Assembly: GCA_045658165.1 (NCBI GenBank)
Contig: JAZOUN010000037.1
Coordinates: 1-12,344 of the forward strand
DNA: 12,344 nucleotides
Direction of reading: 5' to 3'
Origin: UBA1081 sp045658165
GTDB lineage: Bacteria; Bacillota; Clostridia; Oscillospirales; Acutalibacteraceae
Shown here: in pieces, positions 6,693 through 12,344 of the stretch
How the letters are laid out: every line of letters starts with the position of its first letter
How positions within the stretch are numbered: position 1 is the first letter of the stretch
Made by a program: the position numbers and the translations under genes
The notes under the pieces: model-generated
What the model saw: only the letters and a program-made list of their open reading frames with translations
What the model was told of the DNA's origin: nothing
Database searches by the model: none

Positions 6693-7136
6693 TTACTGAT
6701 TATTTTCAATTTCTGTAATAAGATCTACACGTCTCTGATGACGTCCGCCCTCAAACTCAGTATTAAGGAATACATCAACAAGTTCAAGTGCAGCACCTGC
6801 ACCGATTACTCTTGCTCCGAGACAAAGAACATTTGCATCATTATGAAGTCTTGTGTACTTAGCGCTGAAATAATCTGAACAGCAGGCAGCTCTGATACCC
6901 TTTACTTTGTTTGCAGCCATTGATATACCTATTCCTGTACCGCAGCAGAGAATGCCTCTTACACACTCCCCTGAAACGATTTTATCACAGGTATTCTTTG
7001 CCTGCACGGGATAATCGGCTGAAGCCTCTTCATACACACCGCAATCAATATATTCAACACCTTTTTCATCAAGGTATTTTCTGATTTCCTCTTTAAGGGG
7101 GAAACCTGCATGATCTGAACCAATTGCAATTTTCAT
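6693..7136 (-). CDS. rpiB: Ribose-5-phosphate isomerase B
   Basis: RpiB interconverts ribose-5-phosphate and ribulose-5-phosphate in the non-oxidative pentose phosphate pathway; some family members act on allose-6-phosphate or galactose-6-phosphate. The 147 residues match the family length. The GSDHAG motif (6-11) supplies D8 and H9, the active-site base C65 lies in CCGTGIGISMAANK (64-77), the phosphate-binding H98-N99 lies in RLHNDANVL, and the C-terminal GGRHQRRV (130-137) closes the site. Its ATG (7134-7136) overlaps the tsaB TAA by one base (TAATG), so it is translationally coupled as the last gene of the tsaE-tsaB-rpiB operon. The active-site cysteine pattern supports true ribose-5-phosphate isomerase rather than the LacA/LacB galactose-6-phosphate isomerases. 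No functional tie between this sugar isomerase and tRNA modification is evident; it probably shares only the transcript. Confidence 0.94.
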   Translation of the reverse strand: MKIAIGSDHAGFPLKEEIRKYLDEKGVEYIDCGVYEEASADYPVQAKNTCDKIVSGECVRGILCCGTGIGISMAANKVKGIRAACCSDYFSAKYTRLHNDANVLCLGARVIGAGAALELVDVFLNTEFEGGRHQRRVDLITEIENNQ

Positions 7137-7843
7137 TATATATTCTCCTTTTTCTTTTTAAGTTCACGTTCAGCCTGTGAAAGTCTGAGATAAGAAGGCA
7201 CAAGGTCATTTGCAGTTGTAACAGAAATATTATTTTCTATCATTTTTTCTGCGGTAAAAGCAACACTTGAAGCTTTCTGATACTTATTCATAGGCAATGC
7301 TTTAGAGATATTTTCTGTTTTGCCGTATAAATAATCATATGCAATATCAGCTCCGTCACCGATAAGAACGATACGCTTATTATATTCTTTTAATTTTTCG
7401 CAAAGATTTTCAAGAGAAATTGCATCATCTTCCGTAAGACGAGTAATGACGGAATTTCCGCAATCAAACAGTGCACAATATACCTGCTGACATCTTGCAT
7501 CCATAACAGTTGCTGCAATACAATCTGAATCTGCAAGAGGATATGCAATAGCTTCAAGAGTAGATACGGGAACACATTTTTTGTTACCCGGCTGAGCGAT
7601 ACCTTTAGCTGTAGAAACACCGATTCTGACACCCGTAAAAGATCCGGGACCGTTACTGACGGCTACGGCGTCAATATCATCAACAGTAAGACCTGCATTC
7701 TCAAGAGATTGCTTTATAAGAGGCATAAGTGTAAGTGAATGAGTAAGACCTACATTCAGAAACATTTCAGAAAGAAGCTTTCCGTCTTTAACAACAGCTG
7801 CAGATGCAGATAAAGCTGAACTTTCAATACCGAGAATTACCAT
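7136..7843 (-). CDS. tsaB: tRNA t6A37 threonylcarbamoyltransferase complex subunit TsaB
   Basis: TsaB is the non-catalytic ASKHA-fold partner of TsaD; with TsaE it transfers the threonylcarbamoyl group to A37 of ANN-decoding tRNAs. The 235-residue protein begins with the ASKHA phosphate-1-like strand MVILGIESS and contains the family signature NGPGSFTGVRIG (64-75), the following VSTLEAIA segment (93-100), VMDARCQQVYCALF (113-126), and the C-terminal PSYLRLSQAE motif (216-225). The zinc-binding histidines of TsaD are absent, which separates it from that paralogue. ATG at 7841-7843 overlaps the 3' end of tsaE by seven bases, with GGAGGT eight bases upstream inside tsaE. The 3' end overlaps rpiB by one base. 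TsaD and TsaC are not in the window and must be encoded elsewhere. Confidence 0.95.
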   Translation of the reverse strand: MVILGIESSALSASAAVVKDGKLLSEMFLNVGLTHSLTLMPLIKQSLENAGLTVDDIDAVAVSNGPGSFTGVRIGVSTAKGIAQPGNKKCVPVSTLEAIAYPLADSDCIAATVMDARCQQVYCALFDCGNSVITRLTEDDAISLENLCEKLKEYNKRIVLIGDGADIAYDYLYGKTENISKALPMNKYQKASSVAFTAEKMIENNISVTTANDLVPSYLRLSQAERELKKKKENI

Positions 7844-8268
7844 CTTCCGTTACCTCCGCAAATCTCAATTTTTCGTTCACAGTCTTCTTCCCCGCGAGTA
7901 AAATTAACATAAACTGTATTTTCGGGAAGAACATTTTCAATATTCTCGCTCCATTCAACAAACAGAATACTGTTTTCGTTCATATAATCAAAAAATCCCG
8001 TTGAATAAAGTGAATCCCAACTCTCTACACGGTACATATCAAAATGATATACATTTATGTCTCCGCCGTAGTCATTTACAATTGAAAAAGTGGGACTGCT
8101 GACATAAGCATCTATTCCGAGAGCATTTACACAGCCACGGACAAAAACTGTTTTACCCATACCCATTCCGCCGGTAAAGGCTACAACGTCTCCGCCCCTG
8201 AGCTGCCCTGCAAATTCACCGGCAATTTCAAGAGTATCTTTTTCGCTTTGAGAAGAGAATACTTTCAT
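7837..8268 (-). CDS. tsaE: tRNA t6A37 biosynthesis ATPase TsaE
   Basis: TsaE is the P-loop ATPase that drives turnover of the TsaB-TsaD complex in t6A synthesis. I set the start at ATG 8266-8268, giving 143 residues beginning MKVFSSQSEKD; the frame extends four codons upstream to a TTG at 8278-8280, but an AAAGG directly abuts that TTG and fits the ATG better, although about 12 bases away. Motifs: Walker A GGMGMGKT (33-40), SPTFSIVNDY (58-67), HFDMYR (75-80) and FVEWSE (103-108), which carries the glutamate/tryptophan pair typical of the family. It is first in the tsaE-tsaB-rpiB operon and divergent from the SEDS gene across an 94-base AT-rich gap. I could not find a convincing -35/-10 pair for this operon, only AT-rich candidates. 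Confidence 0.94.
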   Translation of the reverse strand: MKVFSSQSEKDTLEIAGEFAGQLRGGDVVAFTGGMGMGKTVFVRGCVNALGIDAYVSSPTFSIVNDYGGDINVYHFDMYRVESWDSLYSTGFFDYMNENSILFVEWSENIENVLPENTVYVNFTRGEEDCERKIEICGGNGRW

Positions 8269-8296
8269 ATATATTAACAACCTTTATAAAATGTAC

Positions 8297-8325
8297 TTGA
8301 AAAAAAAAGAGGATAAAGTTATAAT
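8297..8325 (+). promoter_or_regulatory. Sigma-A promoter of the SEDS gene
   Basis: TTGAAA (8297-8302), a 17-base spacer and a perfect TATAAT (8320-8325) lie 37 bases before the ATG. The spacer is A-rich, which may add curvature. The start would be near 8332, and the ribosome site GGGAAG (8347-8352) falls in the leader. Confidence 0.8.
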
Positions 8326-8362
8326 AAAAAAAAGAAATGTAAAAACGGGAAGATAAAAATCT

Positions 8363-9538
8363 ATGAATAAGATTATAACACAAATAAAGAGCTTTATCAA
8401 GGAAACAGATAAAATTTTATTGTTTTTATGTTTTCTGATATCAGCGGCAGGAGTACTGCTGGTTTCCAGCGCCACAAAAACTGATGCTCAGCTGCTGTCA
8501 CGAGACGCAAAAGTTATGCTGATTGCAGTTTCGGCAGGTGTGATAATGTCACTGATAATATCGGTTATAGATTACAATTTTATTGTCAGGTTCTGGCCGA
8601 TAATCGGCGGCGTGTGTCTCTTGCTTATGCTGATACTGTTTATACCAAACGTGGGTGTAGGACCGCCTGAAAGACCTGATGTAAAAACATGGATAGTTCT
8701 TGGTAATTCAGGTCTCTACTTTCAGCCGTCAGAACTTGTAAAAATAGGATTTATTATAACATTTTCAGTTCATATTGATGCTGTCAGAGACAACATAAAT
8801 TCAATAAAAAATGTTTTACTTCTTTGTATTCACGGTGCAGTCCCGGTATTACTTGTTATGATAAGCGGTGACCTCGGAAGTGCACTTATTTTCATAATGA
8901 TTTTCATTGTGATGCTTTTTGTTGCAGGTCTTAATTTAAGATATTTCCTTATGGGTGGTCTGCTTGTTGCTGTTGCAACACCCGTTGCATGGAAATATGT
9001 ATTAAGCAGTATTCAAAAAGACAGAATATTGGCGATTATTAATCCGGAAGAATATCCTGACATCATATTCCAGCAGCAGAGAGGGCTTGCGGCAATCAAA
9101 AACGGCGGGATATTCGGCAGAGGACTTTTCAACGGACCTTACACGCAAGGCGGTCTCGTGCCTGAAAACGAAAATGATATGATCTTTTCTGTAATAGGCG
9201 AAGAACTCGGACTTATTGGGTGTCTTTTAACCCTTGCAGTGTTTACACTGATTGTAATAAGAATTATTCATATCGGAAGAAATTCAAACGACAGTACGGT
9301 ATATCTTCTTTGCTGCGGTGTTGCGGCAATGATAGGGGCACAGGTAATAGTCAATATCGGAATGTGTCTTCAGTTGCTTCCTGTTGTAGGTATTACACTT
9401 CCCTTCCTCAGTGCCGGCGGTTCATCAAACCTTTGTATTTACATTGCAGTGGGATTGATACTGAGTCTTCACAGGCACACACTCGAAAGAGAAATTGTAA
9501 ACTTCAGATTAAAACACATAAGCACTCCCTTTGCATAA
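8363..9538 (+). CDS. SEDS-family peptidoglycan glycosyltransferase (FtsW/RodA/SpoVE superfamily)
   Basis: SEDS proteins polymerise lipid II into glycan strands in the cytoplasmic membrane, normally with a class B penicillin-binding protein that crosslinks them. The 391-residue protein has about ten hydrophobic segments. Family landmarks are FQPSELVKIGF (120-130), SGDLGSALIF (168-177), the large extracytoplasmic loop with FQQQRGLAAIKNGGIFGRG (236-254), PENENDMIFSVIGEELG (267-283), in which D272 is the expected catalytic aspartate, and GITLPFLSAGGSS (343-355) near the end. The loop wording differs from classical FtsW and RodA (usually QS or QxxxS and PEAHTDFIF), so I do not choose between them and leave the symbol blank; RodA-like is a mild preference. 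ATG at 8363 has GGGAAG ten bases upstream. It is monocistronic, with no partner transpeptidase beside it, so role in division, elongation or sporulation is open. Confidence 0.9.
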   Translation: MNKIITQIKSFIKETDKILLFLCFLISAAGVLLVSSATKTDAQLLSRDAKVMLIAVSAGVIMSLIISVIDYNFIVRFWPIIGGVCLLLMLILFIPNVGVGPPERPDVKTWIVLGNSGLYFQPSELVKIGFIITFSVHIDAVRDNINSIKNVLLLCIHGAVPVLLVMISGDLGSALIFIMIFIVMLFVAGLNLRYFLMGGLLVAVATPVAWKYVLSSIQKDRILAIINPEEYPDIIFQQQRGLAAIKNGGIFGRGLFNGPYTQGGLVPENENDMIFSVIGEELGLIGCLLTLAVFTLIVIRIIHIGRNSNDSTVYLLCCGVAAMIGAQVIVNIGMCLQLLPVVGITLPFLSAGGSSNLCIYIAVGLILSLHRHTLEREIVNFRLKHISTPFA

Positions 9539-9540
9539 GA

Positions 9541-9574
9541 AAAAGCTGTCTCGTCTGAGACAGCTTTTATTTTA
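9541..9574. terminator. Bidirectional terminator between the SEDS gene and the LRR-dockerin gene
   Basis: A perfect 12-bp stem (9541-9552 with 9557-9568) closes a GTCT loop. Plus-strand transcripts then run into a T-rich tail (9565-9574) and minus-strand transcripts into TTTTTCTT, so it can end both convergent genes. It fills almost the whole 33-base gap between the two stop codons (9536-9538 and 9572-9574). Confidence 0.93.
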
Positions 9575-11329
9575 TTCAAGCCCTGCTGATTTACGAAGAA
9601 TTGTTCTTGCATCGGATGCTGTGAGTTCATTGTTATTGTCTCTGTCTGCAGCCATTGCATAAAATCCCTCTACTGTGGAAAGTCCTGCAGATGCTCTGAG
9701 AGTTGTACGGGCATCGGATGCTGTGACTTCACCGTTACCGTCTACGTCACAAGGAACAACAACAGTGTATTCTTCTGTTACATTCCCCTGATCATCAGAG
9801 AATCTGACAACAAAACCGGTACCGATATAAGTGTCATCACTGATTTTTTCACCATCAGCATTATATACAGCTGCATTTTCCTTCTGAGTCAGTCTTACTA
9901 TATCTTCTGTCAATGCAGTCTGCGTAATTGTTGCAATTTTGTTTTCTTCATTAAGTTCAATACTGATATCGGACGTTGCAATTCTCCAATATGAATGATG
10001 TTTTTCAGCATACTCTGCTACATCAAAACTGAATGTTCTGTCAACAACAAGGCAGAATACATGCATTGTAGATGCCTCATAACAATAAACTGTTGTCTGT
10101 TCGGGAACTATATCGAAACAATCAGACGGAATGAAAAACATATTTCCGCTATTGTTATATACATCTTCAAGAGTATCATAACCGAGACCTGTATCACAAT
10201 TTTTACTCAGGACAGCCATAGTTTCAAGTGAATTACATTCGCTGAACAAGGATCTGCCGAGACATTCAACAGATGCGGGGATTATTATTTCTTCAAGCAT
10301 TGTACATCCGCTGAATGCACAGTCATCAAGAAGTTTAAGGCTTTCAGGAAGCCAGATTTCTGCAAATGTGCAACCCTCAAATGCATACTTGCCTATTTCG
10401 AGCAAACCTGCAGGCAAATCTATCTGCTTAAGCGAAAAACAACCCAAAAAAACACCGTTTCGGATGTATTTAACTGAATCGGGAATTACAACTTTTTCTA
10501 AAGCCTGACAATTACTGAAAAGATCATTCTCTAATGTCACAAGATTATCAGGCAACACAACACTTGTGAGCTGAGAGCAACCTGAAAAAGCTGAGGCTGC
10601 AACATTCTTAACATTTTCGGGACAAACATAATCGCCACTGAAATTTTCATCAAGCGCAACAAGAGTATTACCGATAATCAGAGAATCACCTGTCCAATTA
10701 CTCTTATCTTCATACAATGCTGTTCCGACCAGCATATCTTTTGTAATAAAAGAAGCATTTGCAGGGGCATTTATTTTTTTGATTGCAGTTGATTCATAGA
10801 AAACAGAAGCATCAACATACTCAGGGGCATCGCATAAAAATGTAATTTCTTCAAGCTTCGCGCACCATGCAAAAACTTCGTCTTCAATATACTTAACATT
10901 CTTGGGAATTGTAATTGAAACAAGATTTTCACATACAAAAAATGCACGGCTTTCAATACGCTGAAGAGACTCCGGCAACTGTACTTCTTCAAGATTTTTA
11001 CAGAATATGAATGCACCTGATGAAAGGTTCTTGACACCTTCACCGACAATTACTTTTTTTATTTGTTCGGAATATGCTTCCCAATAATTAGTCCATGCAT
11101 CTTCCCTTGTCTCCATACTTCCGTTACCGGTAATTCTCAATGTGCCGTCGGAATCGAGTGACCATTCAACATAACCGTCGGGAATACCACCATAAATATT
11201 TGTGTGGCATGTACCACTTGCGATTACTTTTGCAGCAGCATGAGACGTCATTTCAAAGCAAGCAAACATTGAAAATATCATTATCAATGTCAAAAGAAGT
11301 GACAAAACTTTTTTCATTTTAATTTTCAT
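9572..11329 (-). CDS. Secreted BspA-type leucine-rich-repeat protein with C-terminal dockerin
   Basis: A 585-residue exported protein. Residues 1-33 are a signal peptide (MKIKMKKV, hydrophobic core, cleavage probably after SHAAA); ATG at 11327-11329 has GGAGGT six bases upstream. Residues 96-168 and 237-370 are BspA/TpLRR-type leucine-rich repeats (LRR_5 class) of the AF..C..L..V.LP.S form. Their cysteines are spaced 23 residues apart: C110, C133, C156, then C251, C274, C297, C320, C342 (22) and C365. A non-repeat insert at 169-236 separates the blocks, and about 371-525 is an unrecognised beta-rich region. Residues 527-585 are a type I-like dockerin: two calcium loops (D528, D530, N532, D539; D562, D564, N566, D573), each followed by TASDART-LR-SAGL. 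Repeats of this type mediate adhesion or protein binding; the dockerin would dock onto a cohesin scaffold. No catalytic domain is seen. Partner and target are unknown; no cohesin lies in the window. Confidence 0.9.
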   Translation of the reverse strand: MKIKMKKVLSLLLTLIMIFSMFACFEMTSHAAAKVIASGTCHTNIYGGIPDGYVEWSLDSDGTLRITGNGSMETREDAWTNYWEAYSEQIKKVIVGEGVKNLSSGAFIFCKNLEEVQLPESLQRIESRAFFVCENLVSITIPKNVKYIEDEVFAWCAKLEEITFLCDAPEYVDASVFYESTAIKKINAPANASFITKDMLVGTALYEDKSNWTGDSLIIGNTLVALDENFSGDYVCPENVKNVAASAFSGCSQLTSVVLPDNLVTLENDLFSNCQALEKVVIPDSVKYIRNGVFLGCFSLKQIDLPAGLLEIGKYAFEGCTFAEIWLPESLKLLDDCAFSGCTMLEEIIIPASVECLGRSLFSECNSLETMAVLSKNCDTGLGYDTLEDVYNNSGNMFFIPSDCFDIVPEQTTVYCYEASTMHVFCLVVDRTFSFDVAEYAEKHHSYWRIATSDISIELNEENKIATITQTALTEDIVRLTQKENAAVYNADGEKISDDTYIGTGFVVRFSDDQGNVTEEYTVVVPCDVDGNGEVTASDARTTLRASAGLSTVEGFYAMAADRDNNNELTASDARTILRKSAGLE

Positions 11330-11359
11330 AATTCTACCTCCAAATTGTTATTTTTTATA

Positions 11360-11388
11360 ATAATAGCACAATTGTATATAATTTTCAA
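11360..11388 (-). promoter_or_regulatory. Sigma-A promoter of the LRR-dockerin gene
   Basis: On the minus strand TTGAAA (11383-11388), a 17-base spacer and TATTAT (11360-11365) lie 31 bases before the ATG. The predicted start near 11353 leaves a leader of about 24 bases containing the GGAGGT ribosome site. No adjacent operator is evident. Confidence 0.7.
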
Positions 11389-11435
11389 TACACAAGAATG
11401 TATTTATGTATATTTTACCATATGTCATTCTGAAT

Positions 11436-11470
11436 AAAAAAAATCAGCATACTGACTTGCAGTATGCTGA
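11436..11470 (-). terminator. Terminator of pnp
   Basis: A perfect 11-bp stem (11444-11454 with 11460-11470) closes an ACTTG loop. On the minus strand it is followed by eight Ts (complement of 11436-11443), ten bases after the pnp stop codon. It separates pnp from the following LRR-dockerin gene, which has its own promoter. Confidence 0.94.
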
Positions 11471-11480
11471 AATTATTTAA

Positions 11481-12344
11481 TTAGTCGTGGTGTCTGTTGC
11501 CGTTTCTTCTGCCGCCCTTGAAGTCCTTGCGGGGCTTTCTTTCCTGTGCGGGTTCGTTTTCGGGAACAAGACCTTCAACCTCGATAAGAGCATCTCTTCT
11601 TGAAAGATTGAGTCTGCCCTGATCGTCAACGGGAAGAACCTTAACGATGATTTCGTCGCCTACATTAACAACATCTTCAACCTTTTCAGTTCTCTTTACG
11701 TCGAGCTGGCTGATGTGAACCATACCTTCCTTACCGGGAGCGATTTCTACGAATGCACCGAATGACATAAGTCTTGTAACAACACCCTTGTAGATTGCGC
11801 CGACTTCAGGATCCTTAGCGATTGTTTCGATGATATCAAGAGCACGTCTTGCATCTTCAATATCCTGTGCTGTAACAAAGATTGAACCGTCTTCTTCAAC
11901 GTCAACCTTACAGTTGCATTCTGCACAGATCTTCTGAATAACCTTACCCTGCTTACCGATAACATCACCGATCTTATCAACATCAATCTTAGTTGAAAGA
12001 AGCTTGGGAGCATACTTTGAAAGTTCTGCTCTGGGTTCTGCTATACAGGGAAGCATTACATTGTCGATGATGTGGTTTCTTGCATCGTGTGTCTTCTGAA
12101 GAGCTTCCTTGATGATTTCGGGAGTAAGACCGTGAACCTTAAGGTCCATCTGGATAGCTGTGATACCGTTCTTTGTACCTGCAACCTTGAAGTCCATATC
12201 GCCGAAGAAGTCTTCAAGACCCTGGATATCAACCATAGTCATGAAACGGTCGCCTTCTGTGATAAGACCGCATGAAATACCTGCAACGGGAGCCTTGATG
12301 GGAACACCTGCTGCCATAAGAGCAAGAGTTGAACCGCAGACTGA
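11481..12344 (-). CDS. pnp: Polyribonucleotide nucleotidyltransferase (PNPase), C-terminal part (partial)
   Basis: PNPase degrades RNA 3' to 5' by phosphorolysis and can add tails in reverse. The visible 287 residues are open at the right edge (frame continues to 12344). They start in the second RNase PH domain with SVCGSTLALMAAGVPI, and include LGD-equivalent GDMDFKVAGT (48-57), whose aspartates bind catalytic metal. A KH RNA-binding domain with the GxxG loop IGKQGK (129-134) and an S1 domain (about 185-248, starting GAIYKGVVTRLMSFGAFVEI) follow. The tail (about 263-287) is rich in Lys, Arg and Gly and ends in histidines, a plausible extra RNA-binding tail. Codons favour C-ending forms as in gap, consistent with high expression. 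TAA at 11481-11483 is followed by a strong terminator. In many bacteria rpsO lies upstream of pnp; that side is outside the window. Confidence 0.97.
   Translation of the reverse strand, partial: SVCGSTLALMAAGVPIKAPVAGISCGLITEGDRFMTMVDIQGLEDFFGDMDFKVAGTKNGITAIQMDLKVHGLTPEIIKEALQKTHDARNHIIDNVMLPCIAEPRAELSKYAPKLLSTKIDVDKIGDVIGKQGKVIQKICAECNCKVDVEEDGSIFVTAQDIEDARRALDIIETIAKDPEVGAIYKGVVTRLMSFGAFVEIAPGKEGMVHISQLDVKRTEKVEDVVNVGDEIIVKVLPVDDQGRLNLSRRDALIEVEGLVPENEPAQERKPRKDFKGGRRNGNRHHD

Noticed and set aside
8269..8280. TTG start four codons upstream for tsaE
   Set aside because: The only ribosome-like sequence directly abuts the TTG, and the family begins near the ATG at 8266-8268.
8284..8475. Small minus-strand open frame opposite the start of the SEDS gene
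   Set aside because: It covers the SEDS promoter and 5' end; its hydrophobic translation mirrors the membrane segments encoded on the other strand.
9220..9558. Open frame of 112 codons on the plus strand in another frame of the SEDS gene
   Set aside because: It starts inside a well-supported membrane protein gene, has no ribosome site or family resemblance, and runs into the terminator.
9650..9740. Direct DNA repeat in the dockerin coding region as a possible mobile or phase-variable element
   Set aside because: The similarity is explained by the two dockerin calcium-loop repeats of the protein and is part of the domain.
11394..11431. Loose inverted repeat (AGAATG ... CATTCT) between pnp and the LRR-dockerin gene
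   Set aside because: Only six bases pair cleanly around a long AT-rich interior, with no T-run; not better than chance in such DNA.

Overview
The window reads as a stretch of ordinary chromosome from a low-GC Gram-positive anaerobe of the Clostridia, most likely a Ruminococcus-like member of the Oscillospiraceae. The evidence is the AT-rich intergenic DNA with clear sigma-A type promoters and GGAGG ribosome sites, a secreted protein that joins BspA-type leucine-rich repeats to a C-terminal dockerin, the Firmicute-type recA operator, and the four-cysteine L28. This assignment is inferred from gene content; no search was run.

Layout from left to right. 1-276 is the 3' end of gap (glycolysis) on the plus strand, closed by a hairpin at 298-330 that also serves the gene facing it. 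329-2422 (minus) is a cytoplasmic glycoside hydrolase related to family GH95, with its own sigma-A promoter. 2538-6151 (minus) is a tight four-gene operon transcribed recA > recX > rimO > pgsA (DNA repair, RecA modulator, ribosomal protein S12 methylthiolation, phosphatidylglycerol synthesis). Neighbouring genes are one base apart or overlap. The operon starts at a sigma-A promoter with an SOS-box-like sequence on the start site and ends at a strong hairpin. 6447-6635 (plus) is rpmB (L28), divergent from recA, with a structured leader. 6693-8268 (minus) is tsaE > tsaB > rpiB (two t6A tRNA-modification proteins plus ribose-5-phosphate isomerase B), all overlapping. 8363-9538 (plus) is a SEDS-family cell-wall polymerase (FtsW/RodA/SpoVE superfamily) with a sigma-A promoter. 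9572-11329 (minus) is the secreted leucine-rich-repeat/dockerin protein. 11481-12344 (minus) is the C-terminal part of pnp, cut by the window edge, followed by its terminator.

The genes are mostly housekeeping functions arranged as small, separately promoted units. Every convergent gene pair shares one hairpin in a gap of 33 to 57 bases. The two accessory-looking genes (the GH95-like enzyme and the dockerin protein) fit a gut or rumen carbohydrate-degrading lifestyle. I found no CRISPR array, insertion sequence, tRNA/rRNA gene, prophage, toxin-antitoxin or defence locus. I also found no convincing previously undescribed multi-gene system. The more interesting points are the divergent catalytic region of the GH95-like enzyme, the atypical SEDS signature, the enzyme-free dockerin protein, the placement of rimO and pgsA behind an SOS-type promoter, and the rpmB leader hairpin.
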